Shown one piece after another: positions 30,827 to 42,013 of a stretch of DNA of 64,000 bases. The stretch comes from Lamellibrachia satsuma (taxonomy: Eukaryota > Annelida > Polychaeta > Sabellida > Siboglinidae), in NCBI GenBank assembly GCA_033239005.1, contig BSQZ01000011.1, positions 5,716,001-5,780,000 of the forward strand. Reading direction: 5' to 3'. Numbering within the stretch: position 1 is the first letter of the stretch; each line of letters begins with the position of its first letter. The notes under the pieces were generated by a model. It was given only the letters and a program-made list of their open reading frames with translations, made no database searches and was not told the origin of the DNA. A program made the translations under genes and the position numbers.

Positions 30827-33678
30827 CTACTTATAACCCGCCCTCCTGATATATGTGTCAACCTTGTTTTTAAACATATTCACGCTGCTAGCAGTTACAC
30901 AATCTGTAGACAGTTTGTTCCATTCATTTACTGTCCTCTGTGAGAACGAGTGCTTCCTGATGTCCAATCTACATTGATCCTTTACTAATTTTACCTCATG
31001 TCCTCTAGTTCTGCTATCCTTCTTGAGTGAGAAAAACATATTTCTATCAATATTTTCATACCCATTCAATATCTTAAAAACTTCAATCTGATCTCCTCTT
31101 AACCTCCTTGTCTCTAGAGTTGTTAAACCACATTCTTTCAGGCGTTCTTCATAACTAAGGTCTCTAAGTTCTGGAATCATTTTAGTTGCTCTCCTTTGTA
31201 TGCGTTCAAGCGTATCTATATCCTTCTTACGATATGGTCTCCATGCTTGTATACAGTATTCTAAATGAGGTCTAACTATTGCTTTATAAAGAGGTATAAT
31301 TAACTTTTTCCCTTGTATGTTATGTTTCTTCTAATCAATCCAAGAATTTGATTACCCTTTGAAGCTGCAATACCACACTGCTCTGAAACTTTCATATCAG
31401 CGCTTATTGTAACTCCTAAGTCCTTTTCTTTTACAGTAGTACCAAGAACAGTAGCTCCCATTTTATAGTTTACATTCAAGTTCCCATGTCCTGTATGTAG
31501 GCATTTACATTTCCCAAAATTGAACAGCATCTGCCATTTCTCAGACCATTTCACTAATCTGTCTAGATCGTTTTGTAAATGTTGTTTATCACCATCAGTA
31601 TTAACCTTTCTAAACAGTTTTGTGTCGTCCGCAAATTTCAGTACGTTACTTGTTATACTCTCGTCCAAGTCATTGATATAAATTAAGAATAATATAGGTC
31701 CTAACACTGATCCTTGAGGTACCCCACTCAAAACCGATTTCCAATTTGAAACTTCGCCATCTACTACAACTCGTTGTCTTCTGTCAGTCAGCCATTGTTC
31801 TATCCAGTCAGTTATGCTATCCCCGATACCATGGGCTTTTAATTTAAGTAGCAATCTTTGATGTGGCACTTTGTCAAAAGCTTTCTGAAAATCTAAGTAG
31901 ATAATATCTACTGGCGATCCCTCGTCTATCCACTTAGTGATTTCTTCCAAAAAACATAACACATTTGTTAAGCATGACCTCGCTTTAAGGAATCCATGTT
32001 GAGATGAATTTAATAATTTATGCTTAACGAGGAAGTCCACCATATGGTCTTTAATTAACCTTTCTAATAATTTACAAATCACTGACGTTAAACTCACTGG
32101 TCTGTAATTCTCTGACTTATTTCTCGAACCCTTTTTAAGTAATGGTATTCAAACGGAACAACTCCCTCTTTTAATGACAAGTTGAATACTCTTGCAAGTG
32201 GTATACTGATTTGATCTACTGTTTCCATTAGTAATTTTGGAGGAATCCCATCCACTCCCGGTGATTTGTTATCCTTCATTGCCTTTATTTTCCTAGCTAC
32301 CAATTCTGGAGTTACAACTAACGGTCCTAAATAGTCAGATTTAGTCCCCTGAAATTTAGCATCAGCAACTGGTAATGAACTAATATCTTCTTTTGTAAAC
32401 ACTGAACTGAAGTAACCATTTAGGTCTTCCGCCATTAAAAACCCCTGTGATATTATATTTCCAGCACTGTCTTCTAGAGGTCCAACCTTGTCTTGTACGT
32501 TTTGTTTACTCCTGACATATGCATAAAAACTCTTGCTGTCAGTTTTTATGTTACATGCCAGTTTTTGCTCATAGCTTCTTTTAGATTGTCTGATTTCAGT
32601 TGTAGCTGCATTAAGTGCCTCTTTGTATTTTGCATAGTCTTCTTCCTTTCTGGTACGCCTATAAACCCTCCACATAGTTTGTTTTAGCATTATTTTTCTA
32701 ATTGCCTCTTTTGACACGTGTTTCTTTCTACACCGTTTTCCTTGTTTTCGGAAGGGAACAAATTTATCAATGATACTCTCAATTTCATATTTTAGAATAT
32801 TCCAACATTCAATTGCAGTCTTATTCATCAGCATGTTATTCCAATCTAGCTGTGCTAAGTATTTTCTCATATCTTTGTAGTTACCTTTGTGGAAGTTTCT
32901 CTTGTACGTTTTCTTATTTTTACTTTCTGATTTTACATTGATGTCAAAATGTATTTGATTATGGTCACTATTACCCAATGGTTCAAATATTTTTACATTG
33001 TCCACTAATTCTTTTTGTGATGACAAAACTATATCTAATACATTTTCTCCCTGGTTGGTTCTAGTACGTGCTGAGTAAGAAAGCTATCCTGGATTAAACA
33101 TAGAAACTGTTGATCCTCAATCCCTGTGCTCTCTAGAGAATTCCATTGTATGTGTCCATGGTTAAAATCTCCCATTATGATACATTCCCTTTACTAACTT
33201 CCTTTATAGCGTTTTTTATTTTTGTGTTGTCCTCTTCGTTTATGTTTGGACTTCGGTAAACTAATCCAACAGTTAATTTTGAATTTCCTGAAACAATTTT
33301 GCACCAAACAGCTTCATCGCAATCTGCTTCCCTTTCTAGTTTTATTTCATAAGCCTGAATAGATTCTTTAACATATAAAATAACTCCCCCGCCCCTTCTT
33401 CCTATTCGATCTTTCCTAAACATTACGTATCCTGTCAGTCCTAATTCAGCATCTGTTATATCTATGTTGGCCCATGATTCAGTTATACCAATTATGTGAG
33501 GGTCAATATCTTCTACCATAATGTTTAATTCGTTTTTCTTATTTACTATGCTCCTTGCATTTAAACATACGCATCTATAACCTTTTTCAGAGATGTTTTT
33601 CGGATGACTTGATATTGGTTTATCTGTGCTAGTGGTCTCTTGTTCTGCTTGAGACACCTCTAGGTAACCCCCCTGCAC
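30827..33678 (-). pseudogene. CR1 ORF2: AP endonuclease-reverse transcriptase with frameshifts
   Basis: Endonuclease 33678-33175: VCLNARSIVNKKNEL, IIGITESW, GRRGGGVILYVK, VGLVYRSPN. A shift near 33178 leads to IIMGDFNHGHIQW, and another near 33055 leads to 33026-32094 (GNSDHNQIHFD, KxxxKSPGVDGIPPKLL). Around 32135 a small deletion after VVPFE shifts the frame again. RT 32097-31300: MSLTSVICKLLERLI, DFQKAFDKVPHQRLL, SGVPQGSVLGPILF, KFADDTKLF (catalytic DD intact). One more shift near 31300 separates the thumb/C-terminal part 31180-30827 (LGLTxLETRRxRGDQIEVFK, FFSLKKDSRTRGHE). Motifs are complete, and four frame lesions inactivate this copy. Confidence 0.9.
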
Positions 33679-33680
33679 TT

Positions 33681-34421
33681 CTAGTTTAAAGAATGTTTAC
33701 TTCCAAAAATAGTTGTCATTGTACCCAAGTCGCTATCTACTGCTGCTGAAAGTTTGTCCGCGAATACTGCCGCCCCCTTTCCACTTAAATGAAGCCCATC
33801 CTTCATGTACATATCAGCCCTCCCAACAAAACTTTCCCATAAATCCACAAATCCAACTTCCTCTTCCCTACACAGCCTCTGGACTAACATGTTAATTGCC
33901 ATCCCCCGACAATTTCGATATTTATGACCCCTCCTGCCCATCACAGGTAAAATCCCTGACAGTATTACCTGCTCAACCCGCGTCTGTTTTAGTGTTCTGA
34001 CCAACTGCCTATATTTCCTAACTATGGCAGTTGTACCCTCCCTCTCTACGTTATTTGTCCCTACATGTACTAAAACAGATCCACCCTTACCCGAGCCTAC
34101 GATGTTTTTTACCCTCTCAGTTATCGCCTCTATTTTGGCTCCAGGCAAGCAGACCACCACATCATCTCCCTTGTTTAAGACTCTGTCGGTCTTCCTAACT
34201 ATCGAATCCCCCACAAACACCCTCGCTCTCTTCCTCACCCCCTCTATCACTGCTGCAGAATAACTCTTCCTTTCGATCCCCTCCATCACATTCTGTCCTG
34301 ACCCCTTCCCTTCCGTCTTCCCCACTCCCTTCTCCTTCCCTCCTGTCTCCCCTACTCCCCTCTCCTTCACTCCGGTTGTTTTCCCTCCCGTCTCCCCCAA
34401 TTTAAACAAATAGTTCGTCAA
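33681..34421 (-). CDS. CR1 ORF1: SGNH/GDSL-type esterase
   Basis: A 246-residue open frame from a non-ATG start; the true N-terminus lies further upstream in other frames. Residues 10-55 are a Gly/Lys/Glu-rich low-complexity linker (GETGGKTTG, KEKGVGKTEGKG). The esterase domain follows: FVGDSIVRKTD (GDS, nucleophile Ser at about 73), LVHVGTNNVE (Gly-Asn block, about 121-124) and DGLHLSGKGA (Asp and His of the triad, about 208-211). All catalytic signatures are intact. In CR1 elements this domain is thought to act on lipid or membrane substrates during retrotransposition. A zinc-binding-like TCKCRPSYSRHNGH precedes it. ORF2 starts 3 bp downstream. Confidence 0.82.
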   Translation of the reverse strand: MTNYLFKLGETGGKTTGVKERGVGETGGKEKGVGKTEGKGSGQNVMEGIERKSYSAAVIEGVRKRARVFVGDSIVRKTDRVLNKGDDVVVCLPGAKIEAITERVKNIVGSGKGGSVLVHVGTNNVEREGTTAIVRKYRQLVRTLKQTRVEQVILSGILPVMGRRGHKYRNCRGMAINMLVQRLCREEEVGFVDLWESFVGRADMYMKDGLHLSGKGAAVFADKLSAAVDSDLGTMTTIFGSKHSLN

Positions 34422-34640
34422 ACTGTGGCCGTTGTGTCGACTGTAACTTGGCCGACATTTACAGGTTCTAGTATACTATGTTGGATGTAACTCTTCAGAT
34501 GTAAGTTCGTTTTTATAGGTTCCATTGCATGTGCATGTGTTACACAACACTTTGTCAGTCTTCAGCCGTGTGTTCCACTCCTCGTTCACGAGTTTACTTC
34601 GGACCTACATTCGTGCGCACTAGTGCATCTTTCAGCTCCG

Positions 34641-34825
34641 ATATGATGGTTGGTTTATACCTTATGAAAATATACCATGGAATAACCTGATATACCATGA
34701 CTTTATATGCAGTAGCGTATACTATGATCTCGCAGGGGAACCATGCCTCAATGGCCTCCGCCGAAATACGTCACCGATTACATGATAAACAGTCGTAGAC
34801 CATTCTTTTTCATGTATTGTGTATG
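34641..34825. other. Short unassigned stretch between CR1 and the 37-bp array
   Basis: Contains diverged copies of the palindromic word taccatgg (ataccatggaata, gatataccatgac) and then realigns with copy 2 at gaaatacgtcaccgattaca (61858). No gene. Confidence 0.45.
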
Positions 34826-34835
34826 GTAATTGTAT

Positions 34836-35000
34836 GGCATGCCAGGTTTGTCTGTTTCAAAACACCATGGTATTTTACCATGGTTTACTTAGTTCAAAAC
34901 ACTAATGTATTTTACCATGGTTTACCTGTTTCAAAACACCAAGGTATTTTGCCATGGTTTGTCTGTTTCAAAACACCATGGTATTTTACCATGGCACACG
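34836..35000. repeat. 37-bp palindromic minisatellite, about 4-5 copies
   Basis: Unit tggtttacctgtttcaaaac plus accatggtattttacca. Each unit contains a hairpin, ccatggta and taccatgg around ttt. The copy-2 array (61940-62540) has about 16 units, so copy number changed after the segmental duplication. Confidence 0.92.
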
Positions 35001-35557
35001 ATGGTAGATGTTCATAAGGGCTGTATTGAGGCAGTCCACCTGATGGCTGAAGCAGTACATTACATAGCTTTTTAACCTCCAGTATATCATAGTCGTAGGA
35101 TAGGCTTAAAACCGATACAAACGTTAAGGTGAACTGAATGGCTTACGTGACAGTGACCACGTTGACATGTACGCACGGATGGTATAAAGTGGCAGAAAGT
35201 GTTTTCAAAATGAACGCCCATCATTTTGAAAACATCTGAAACTGTAGCTATTTTCCGAAAAAAACTCGACATATTTATTCCAAATTGCATTTCCATCATA
35301 AATCTTCGGTTGTCCCTCATTCTAATAATGACTTTTGCGCGTTCCTGTTCACGATTATGCTTAATGATTATGTTGTGTTGCGCCTATATCTTCAGGTTCC
35401 TGCGCCATAGAAGATAATTACTATTAACAGTTTGAATATGTTTAAAAACAAGGTTAATATATGTGTTATTATACATAACATAATACAATTAACCTATCTG
35501 CAGTGAATTGCAATTCATCTGCAACGTACGTGCATCAAGAGCTACATCGACGAGACA
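35001..35557. promoter_or_regulatory. Upstream region of CUB gene copy 1
   Basis: Aligned with 62545-62720 and 63300-63400 upstream of exon 1 in copy 2, so it probably includes the promoter. In copy 2 a CR1 fragment lies between these parts. A perfect 13-bp inverted repeat (gttttcaaaatga, 35201-35213 and 35221-35233) is present only here. I cannot point to a convincing TATA box or start site. Confidence 0.4.
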
Positions 35558-35623
35558 ATGCGATCCTTCGTCGTCCTTCTACTGATGTGGTTGGTGGCTT
35601 CAGTTGCCGACGTCACTGCTGAG
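35558..35623 (+). CDS. CUB gene copy 1, exon 1 (signal peptide)
   Basis: Twenty-two codons from ATG, a short R-containing n-region, a hydrophobic core FVVLLLMWLVASVA and a cleavable-looking DVTAE end, then a gttggt donor and a stop soon after if unspliced. The peptide is identical to that of copy 2 at 63401-63466; CGA versus CGG at codon 2 is a silent change. That supports real coding history for both copies. Phase 0 at the donor fits exon 2 at 36333. Confidence 0.8.
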
Positions 35624-35639
35624 GTTGGTGGAATCAGGG

Positions 35640-36330
35640 AATAGGTCAAGTTAAATGAACCTCGTGCCGACATCTGGCGAGTGGTTGTATAGTGAAGTAT
35701 AAGTATTATGTTGCAATACATAAGTAGATTGTTTTAAAATGGTCTTGTAGCAAAGTATATTTTTCATGGATTACCTGCAACGAAGCAGGCCTACATTTAT
35801 ATATATATATATACTTTTTTTACTTTCTGCTTCGATATTTTTGAGATATTTATTTGCAGCTGGACTGATTTTCTCGCCGCCGTCAGCGTGTATTGGTGAC
35901 GGCAAATTTGATAATCTGCAGCTGTTGATGTTAAATAAAGCGATTGTCTGATAGCAATAACATTTTGACGTGCTTTGAATTATTGTAAAATTGTGATTTT
36001 ATTGATAGACTTGTCAGGTATACCTGTCGTACACTAGAAACCCGACACTGTTGTACTTAGCTACATTTCTTTTTACTGAAGTACATTTTGGGGGATAATT
36101 TTACTTAAGTACTTGTTTGGTGGATTAATTTTACTTAATTACTATGTTGCAGTAGTTGTTTCAGCACTACATCAGGCGTACACCAATAATAATATTAATG
36201 TCGTCTCATATAGCGCCGGTATCTACCTAGACAAGGCGCTCAGTGCTCATTATTGTTTTAACGTAAAATCGCTTGTGAGTGTGGCAGCATTTGCATACCT
36301 ATGATACGATTTCTTGTATGTACGGTGTGT
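35640..36330. other. Intron 1 of CUB gene with transposon relic
   Basis: AT-rich. A TA run lies near 35797-35812. A hAT-like word pattern (tttactgaagtaca, ttacttaagtacttg) lies at about 36070-36160. No other gene. Confidence 0.45.
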
Positions 36331-37225
36331 AGGAGAAAGCGAACGGTCCCTCTGTGTCGCGGAACGAAGACAACGATGACGCCTTTGGTAAGTGTTCTAA
36401 CTGAGAAAGAGATGCAGCCAGTGTGTCGCCCGACTCGCCGTTCGGCCGAATTGACACAGGCGCCCGGTGTCATGGCACACGGTATCATGGCATCTGCAAC
36501 GTGTCATGGCGCCCGATGCCAAGACGCCGGCTTTTATATCTGCAATAAAAAGTCACTGTATGATTTTATTAAATGTTCATGGTGGCTATTATTATGCGCA
36601 TTTAGTGTGTGCGTGCACGCGCGCGTGCGTGCGTGTGCATACAATTATTTCCACAATAATCACACATATTTGTTCTTGTTTTTCATAGTTAACAGTCGGG
36701 TCGAGAGGAAGGCGTCTCTACCTGCACCTCGCGGTATGTCAAATTTGCGGTCTTATAAACACCAGTATCCGATACGCGAATTAACAATTTGGCCAACAAC
36801 GTAATTACTGTTCGGAAGCTTGGTCAACTGAGTTTATGTGAACTGCAAACAGAATTACAAGCTTCCTACGGCGACAAGGAGGTATTTAGCCGTGTTGTGC
36901 ATCAACCTCCATGCCCGTCCTCATGGGGTTTGTGGAGTTCGAACGAACGCCCCTGTATGATAGATTCTTTTTAACTGTAACATATTTCAGAAAACATCCC
37001 AACAATTCCCGGCTGATTGTATACACCCGATCCCCTTTTTCAAAAACCTGAGGACGGGACTGACCAAAAACTCTGTTAGGAACATGAGTTCGCCCGCAGA
37101 ACGCTGGTTCAGTTGTCCGTCCCCGGGCGACGTGACGCATTCTATCGCCATATTTAGTGGTGCCCCCAAAACGACACTACTTATAATTAGCAATGTCCTG
37201 ATGTACATACCACTGTCTATTTTCA

Positions 37226-37622
<397 letters not shown>

Positions 37623-37694
37623 TTGTATGCATTAATTGTATACATGTATATAAAATATGTCGTAAATATTCTAAGGATTACGTCGTTTTTACAG

Positions 37695-37751
37695 CCGTCA
37701 GCCGACCTGAGACCTTACCGCTTTCAAATCGACAGAATCGGCGGAACCCTG
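37695..37751 (+). other. Possible small exon of the CUB gene
   Basis: A 57-bp segment between a good acceptor (cgtcgtttttacag) and a donor (ctg|gtaaat); phase 0 would give [19 protein letters not shown]. It does not look like a CUB half, and its phase does not fit the next CUB-b exon without another join, so it remains a candidate only. Confidence 0.3.
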
Positions 37752-38389
37752 GTAAATGTGCCGTTCTTGCGCCAATTCTGGCTCACTGAACAATTCACAG
37801 GATATGATGAATCAGTGTTGATGTTATGCCTTTAAACTACACAAATCAGAAGTCAACATGAACACCCAATGCATGTACAGATGTACAGACAAAGCAAGTG
37901 TATTTTTTATGAAAACAATCATGTTCACTACATATTAATATGCAGTGCCTTGCGTTAATATCCACACTAGCCGAGAGTACCGAAGAATCCTTCAACTCGA
38001 TCAAATACGTTTCGCCAAGTCCAAACAAGACGCGTTTTCTCAATTACACAATTGCAACTCTTAGACTTGTGCAAGCCATTATCTTGAGCAAGTAAATAAG
38101 AAATACATTATTGGCTGCATTTGACACATTGAAACATTTTTATTACTCACATCCACGACAAAGCGATTATTATTATTAATTTCTTCACAACAGTTTCATT
38201 TAGCAGGCACACAGACTTGAATGCACCGCAGGGCATCTTTGGCACGACGACTTCAAAATACTATCCCAACGAACGCTGTTCATGGAAGATTGAACTCCCT
38301 CGTTTCGAAGTGGGCCTTTGTGTTATTATAACAAGTTCTCTGTCTGTCTCTACGTGTGTGTCCCCCTCCCCTATCCTCCCCCTCCTCTC

Positions 38390-38500
38390 GCCTCCCTCCC
38401 TCTATCTCTCAGTCTTTCTGTCTGTCTGTCTCTCTCTCTCCCTCCCTCCCTTCCTCCCTCCCTCCCTCCCTCCCTCCCTCCCTCCCTCCCTCCCTCCCCT
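38390..38500. repeat. (TCCC)n pyrimidine tract in CUB-b intron
   Basis: TCTG/TCTC followed by about fifteen TCCC units, ending 40 bp before the CUB-b second exon. Open frames of Pro/Ser/Leu across it are repeat artefacts. Confidence 0.95.
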
Positions 38501-38764
38501 CTCACTCATTTCATTGTACATGTCATGTCTGTTCACAGCGAGTGCGGCTGCATTTCCTCAGATTCGATCTCGAGAGTGCCTCTCATTTTCGTTATGACTG
38601 GGTGAAGGTCTACGACGGAAGTAACGTGTATGCACCATTGGTAGGGTCGTTCCGCGGCACCACCGTACCTGGAGACATCATATCAACGTAGAATACTATG
38701 TATGTCGATTTCAAGTCTGACGGCTCCATCCAAAAATCCGGCTTCAAGATTCGGTACTCCGCAG

Positions 38765-39110
38765 GTGAGAGAAAGTAATATGTGTACACGCAAACTGCTT
38801 TTCCTTGGTTTGTTACAAAACATATTGCATTATCGTGGACGCTTGGTGACTGGAATGCATGAGACGTCTCAGCTTCAAACTATTTTTAAATTCGCAAGGT
38901 CGTTTACAGCGAACTTCAGGCAATTAAGACTATCTCACGTCACTGAAAGATTGCTACATGTGCCGTTATGTGATATTGAATTATGTCAACACTTGTGCCG
39001 TTTATGACTATGTGTTTTCACTGTATATCATGATTATATTCTTTCAAGCATTACTAAGTATTGAAAAAATTTGCACGTGATCGTGAATGCTTTATAGAGA
39101 AGTCGAGATG
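38765..39110. other. Intron between CUB-b and CUB-c, left part
   Basis: No additional exon is recognised here. Confidence 0.45.
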
Positions 39111-39120
39111 GCGTTGGAAT

Positions 39121-39505
39121 GAACAGGTCTGCCAAGGGGTGAAGTGTAAACAGGTCTGCCAGGGGGTGAAGTATAAACAGGTCTGCCAAGGGGTGAAGTG
39201 TTAACAGGTCTGCCCGAGGGTGGAGTGTAAACAGGTCTGCCAGAGAGTGAAGTATAAACAGGTCTGCCAGGGGGTGAAGTGTAAACAGGTCTGCCAGGGG
39301 GTGAAGTATAAACAGGTATGCCAGAAGGGGAAGTGTAAACAGGTCTACCGAGGGGTGAAGTGTAAACAGGTCTGTTAGAGGTTGAAGTGTAAACAAGTCT
39401 GCCAGGGGGCGAAGTGTAAGCAGGTCTGCCAGGAATTGAAGTGTAAACAGGTCTGGCAGAGGGTGAAATGTAAACAGGTCGGCCAGGGGGTGAAATGTAA
39501 ACCGC
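39121..39505. repeat. 27-bp minisatellite, about 14 copies, intronic
   Basis: Unit close to aacaggtctgccagggggtg plus aagtgta. Minus-strand frames read FTLHPLADL repeatedly because the period is nine codons, but the location in an intron and the lack of a start context argue against coding. Single units of the same sequence flank it elsewhere (about 24440-24485, and 45828-45860 inverted), so the array grew from a dispersed repeat. Confidence 0.9.
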
Positions 39506-39550
39506 GTTGAACGGTCCTACGGACTGGATATCGCGCTATGTAAGAACGTA

Positions 39551-39590
39551 CTTATGCATGTACGTACGTACATACGTACGTACGTACGTT
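39551..39590. repeat. (ACGT)n microsatellite
   Basis: Self-complementary tacgtacgtacatacgtacg run, 40 bp upstream of the CUB-c first exon. Confidence 0.9.
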
Positions 39591-39747
39591 AATGTTATTA
39601 TTATTGTTGTTATTTATGTTGTTCACCGCAGTCACGTGTAGCAAGCCTCAAGAACTGACAGCGTCCGGCCGAGATTTTGGCACAAATGGTCCAACTTATG
39701 GAAACTATGAAACTTGTTCGTGGAAGATCGACGTCTCTGATAACAAG

Positions 39748-40179
39748 GTGGGACTCACAATACATGATGTACACCTCTTCATTCACACACACACGCACAC
39801 GCATGCGCGTCAGTTAAAACAATCATCAGTTAATCTGAAAATAAAATAAAAAAATTCCTTAATAATTGAAATTCGTATATTTGGGGTTGCACAGCAGTGT
39901 TACTGTCCCAACATGTGATAAAAATGTGTCTGTCTCCACGTTTGTCCATTGAAGTCTACACTGTATGCATGATTGGCGGAAACACCCTAAATGTGAAGTG
40001 GTAACTGTTATGAAGAGATAATTATTATTCTCTGCTAGGAACTTTTAAACTATGGAAAACCAAAATGTGTCCCATTTTCAGTGTGTCAGCGTCGCTAAGA
40101 CCAAGTGCGATTGTTTTGCTTGTAAAAAAAATATTGAAGAAACACACACATTCATATGCATATATACGCCCTCTGGTAT
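39748..40179. other. Intron inside CUB-c
   Basis: Sequence between the two CUB-c halves. A canonical acceptor with a pyrimidine tract directly before the second half (near 40180) is not evident, which could be another lesion. Confidence 0.5.
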
Positions 40180-40232
40180 ATATACTTCACCAGTTTCAAT
40201 CTTGAGTCCCACCCTCAATGTCGATACGACTC

Positions 40233-41353
40233 AGTGAAAGTCTACGACGGAAGCAGTGAAAGTCTACGACGGAAGCAGTGAAAGTCTACGACGGAAGCAG
40301 TGGAAGTCTACGACGGAAGCAGTGAAAGTCTACGACGGAAACAGTGAAAGTCTACGACGGAAGCAGTGAAAGTCTACGACGGAAGCAGTGAAAGTCTACG
40401 ACGGAAGCAGTGAAAGTCTACGACGGAAGCAGTGAAAGTCTACGACGGAAGCAGTGACAGTCTACGACGGAAGCAGTGAAAGTCTACGACGGAAGCAGTG
40501 AAAGTCTACGACGGAAGCAGTGAAAGTCTACGACGGAAGCAGTGAAAGTCTACGACGGAAGCAGTGAAAGTCTACGACGGAAGCAGTGAAAGTCTACGAC
40601 GGAAGCAGTGAAAGTCTACGACGGAAGCAGTGAAAGTCTTCGCCGGAAGCAGTGAAAGTCTACGACGGAAGCAGTGAAAGTCTACGACGGAAGCAGTGAA
40701 AGTCTACGACGGAAGCAGTGAAAGTCTTCGCCGGAAGCAGTGAAAGTCTTCGCCGGAAGCAGTGAAATTCTACGACGGAAGCAGTGAAAGTCTACGACGG
40801 AAGCAGTGAAAGTCTACGACGGAAGCAGTGACAGTCTACGACGGAAGCAGTGACAGTCTACGACGGAAGCAGTGAAAGTCTACGACGGAAGCAGTGAAAG
40901 TCTACGACGGAAGCAGTGAAAGTCTACGACGGAAGCAGTGAAAGTCTACGACGGAAGCAGTGACAGTCTACGACGGAAGCAGTGACAGTCTACGACGGAA
41001 GCAGTGACAGTCTACGACGGAAGCAGTGAAAGTCTACGACGGAAGCTGTGAAAGTCTACGACGGAAGAGTGAAAGTCTACGACGGAAGCAGTGAAAGTCT
41101 ACGACGGAAGCAGTGAAAGTCTACGACGGAAGCAGTGACAGTCTACGACGGAAGCAGTGAAAGTCTACGACGGAAGCAGTGAAAGTCTACGACGAAAGCA
41201 GTGAAAGTCTACGACGGAAGCAGTGAAAGTCTACGACGGAAGCAGTGAAAGTCTACGACGGAAGCAGTGAAAGTCTACGACGGAAGCAGTGAAAGTCTAC
41301 GACGGAAGCAGTGAAAGTCTACGACGGAAGCAGTGAAAGTCTACGACGGAAGC
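40233..41353 (+). repeat. 22-bp minisatellite (~51 copies) grown from CUB coding sequence
   Basis: Unit agtgaaagtctacgacggaa plus gc. The first unit is in frame with the CUB-c motif DSVKVYDGSS, and the last leads into the rest of the same CUB domain (AGATLLGTFCGN). The related word gtgaaggtctacgacggaag occurs once in CUB-b (38602), so the array arose by amplifying exon sequence. Variants: agtgacagtc, tcttcgccgg, one unit with a 1-nt deletion near 41066. The 22-bp period gives a TGA every 66 nt in each plus frame, and stops on the minus strand as well. Confidence 0.95.
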
Positions 41354-41788
41354 AGTGCCGGTGCAACATTGTTAGGGACGTTCTGCGGAAACAGCGTGCC
41401 TGCGCATATATCAAGAAAGAACAACTTGTTCGTGACGTTCACGTCTGATGTCTCGGTCATAAGATCGGGCTTCAGGATCACATACTCTACAGGTAAATAA
41501 GCAGCTATCGTTAAGTTATCTAAGAATCACATCTAAATAAATCGAGGCGTTCCTTAAATGCGTGTGTGCTCGCGTTTACGAGCGTATGTGTCAGAGTTCC
41601 CTATTATTCCAAGTTTGGTCTATTGATAATTCAGCCCTACTAGTTTGTAGTTCTAAGCCACCTCCGTGAACAAGAAACAAGTAATCACCCCGTCTGCATC
41701 TGCTGTGAATCACATAAAAACACCCTGTATCACAGTGAAATGTCAAACGACAGCATGCTTTCAGCATATGATGACACTTCCCTTTCAG

Positions 41789-41844
41789 ACACTGGAACTA
41801 GAGTCTCTAGCCACTGTTCTCTTCGAGGCCGGCCCAGATGCTAA
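41789..41844 (+). CDS. CUB gene copy 1, last exon
   Basis: Acceptor cttccctttcag, then DTGTRVSSHCSLRGRPRC and TAA. Entry phase 1 matches the gtaaat donor at 41492. A short basic two-cysteine tail after the last CUB domain. Poly(A) signal 91 bp downstream of the stop. Confidence 0.6.
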
Positions 41845-41934
41845 AACCATATATGGAATTAGTCGATGCAGTCGCTATAGAGCGAGCCTAGATGGCAGTG
41901 CTTGAATGTATTGTACGTCTGTATCAGTTCAGTC

Positions 41935-41940
41935 AATAAA
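41935..41940 (+). terminator. Poly(A) signal AATAAA of CUB gene copy 1
   Basis: AATAAA lies 91 bp after the inferred stop codon, followed about 30 bp later by a GT-rich stretch (gtgttgtgtgtgtg), the usual downstream element. It supports 41.8-41.96 kb as the gene end. Confidence 0.6.
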
Positions 41941-41965
41941 ATTAATTCAGACAAAGATTGATCTT

Positions 41966-41981
41966 GTGTTGTGTGTGTGTG

Positions 41982-42013
<32 letters not shown>

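Larger units (their letters stand above)
30727..34640 (-). mobile_element. Nearly full-length CR1 LINE with esterase ORF1
   Basis: About 3.9 kb on the minus strand. From 5': ORF1 N-terminal remnants (EEWNTRLKTDKVLCNTCTC, 34600-34540), ORF1 esterase (34421-33681), ORF2 endonuclease and RT (33678-30827), 3' UTR and a repeated ttgttaaatc tail at 30727-30750. An SGNH/GDSL esterase in ORF1 is characteristic of many CR1 elements. ORF2 has a few frameshifts, so this copy is probably dead but recent. At least five 3'-end or ORF1 fragments of the same family lie elsewhere in the window. It is absent from segmental copy 2, so it inserted after the duplication. Confidence 0.9.
23320..35800. repeat. Large segmental duplication, copy 1
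   Basis: Order of blocks shared with 54100-63640: ggttcctcgtgc...ccaaaaatgtg (about 23340 / 54110), the gcgtgttgctctta...cccctaccacac block (23745 / 54320), the agccgcggactggtccccgg block (24091 / 54930), the CR1 3' piece (24845 / 55900), gtgggaatcgaccgtttcctt (25765 / 56420), a second gcgtgttgctctt block (26210 / 57455), the Penelope GIY-YIG end with 28-bp array (26.64-27.87 / 58.01-58.99), the ~1.8-kb block (28550-30330 / 59960-61750), the 37-bp array, and CUB exon 1. Copy 1 alone carries the CR1 at 30.7-34.6 kb. The gene-bearing ends are about 27.8 kb apart. Confidence 0.88.

Noticed and set aside
34024..34263. Plus-strand frame of 79 codons
   Set aside because: Antisense of the CR1 esterase ORF.
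34836..35000. CRISPR-like look of palindromic repeats (also 61940-62545)
   Set aside because: There are no unique spacers; units are contiguous 37-bp tandem copies, and the genome is eukaryotic.
36990..37180. Second half of CUB-a at 36997
   Set aside because: One phase gives a strand-like [10 protein letters not shown], but a stop follows and no VYDG or FCG motif appears; kept only as uncertain continuation of the CUB gene.
39034..39396. Leu/Phe/His repeat protein on the minus strand
   Set aside because: 27-bp intronic array inside the CUB gene, wrong strand, no start or splice context.
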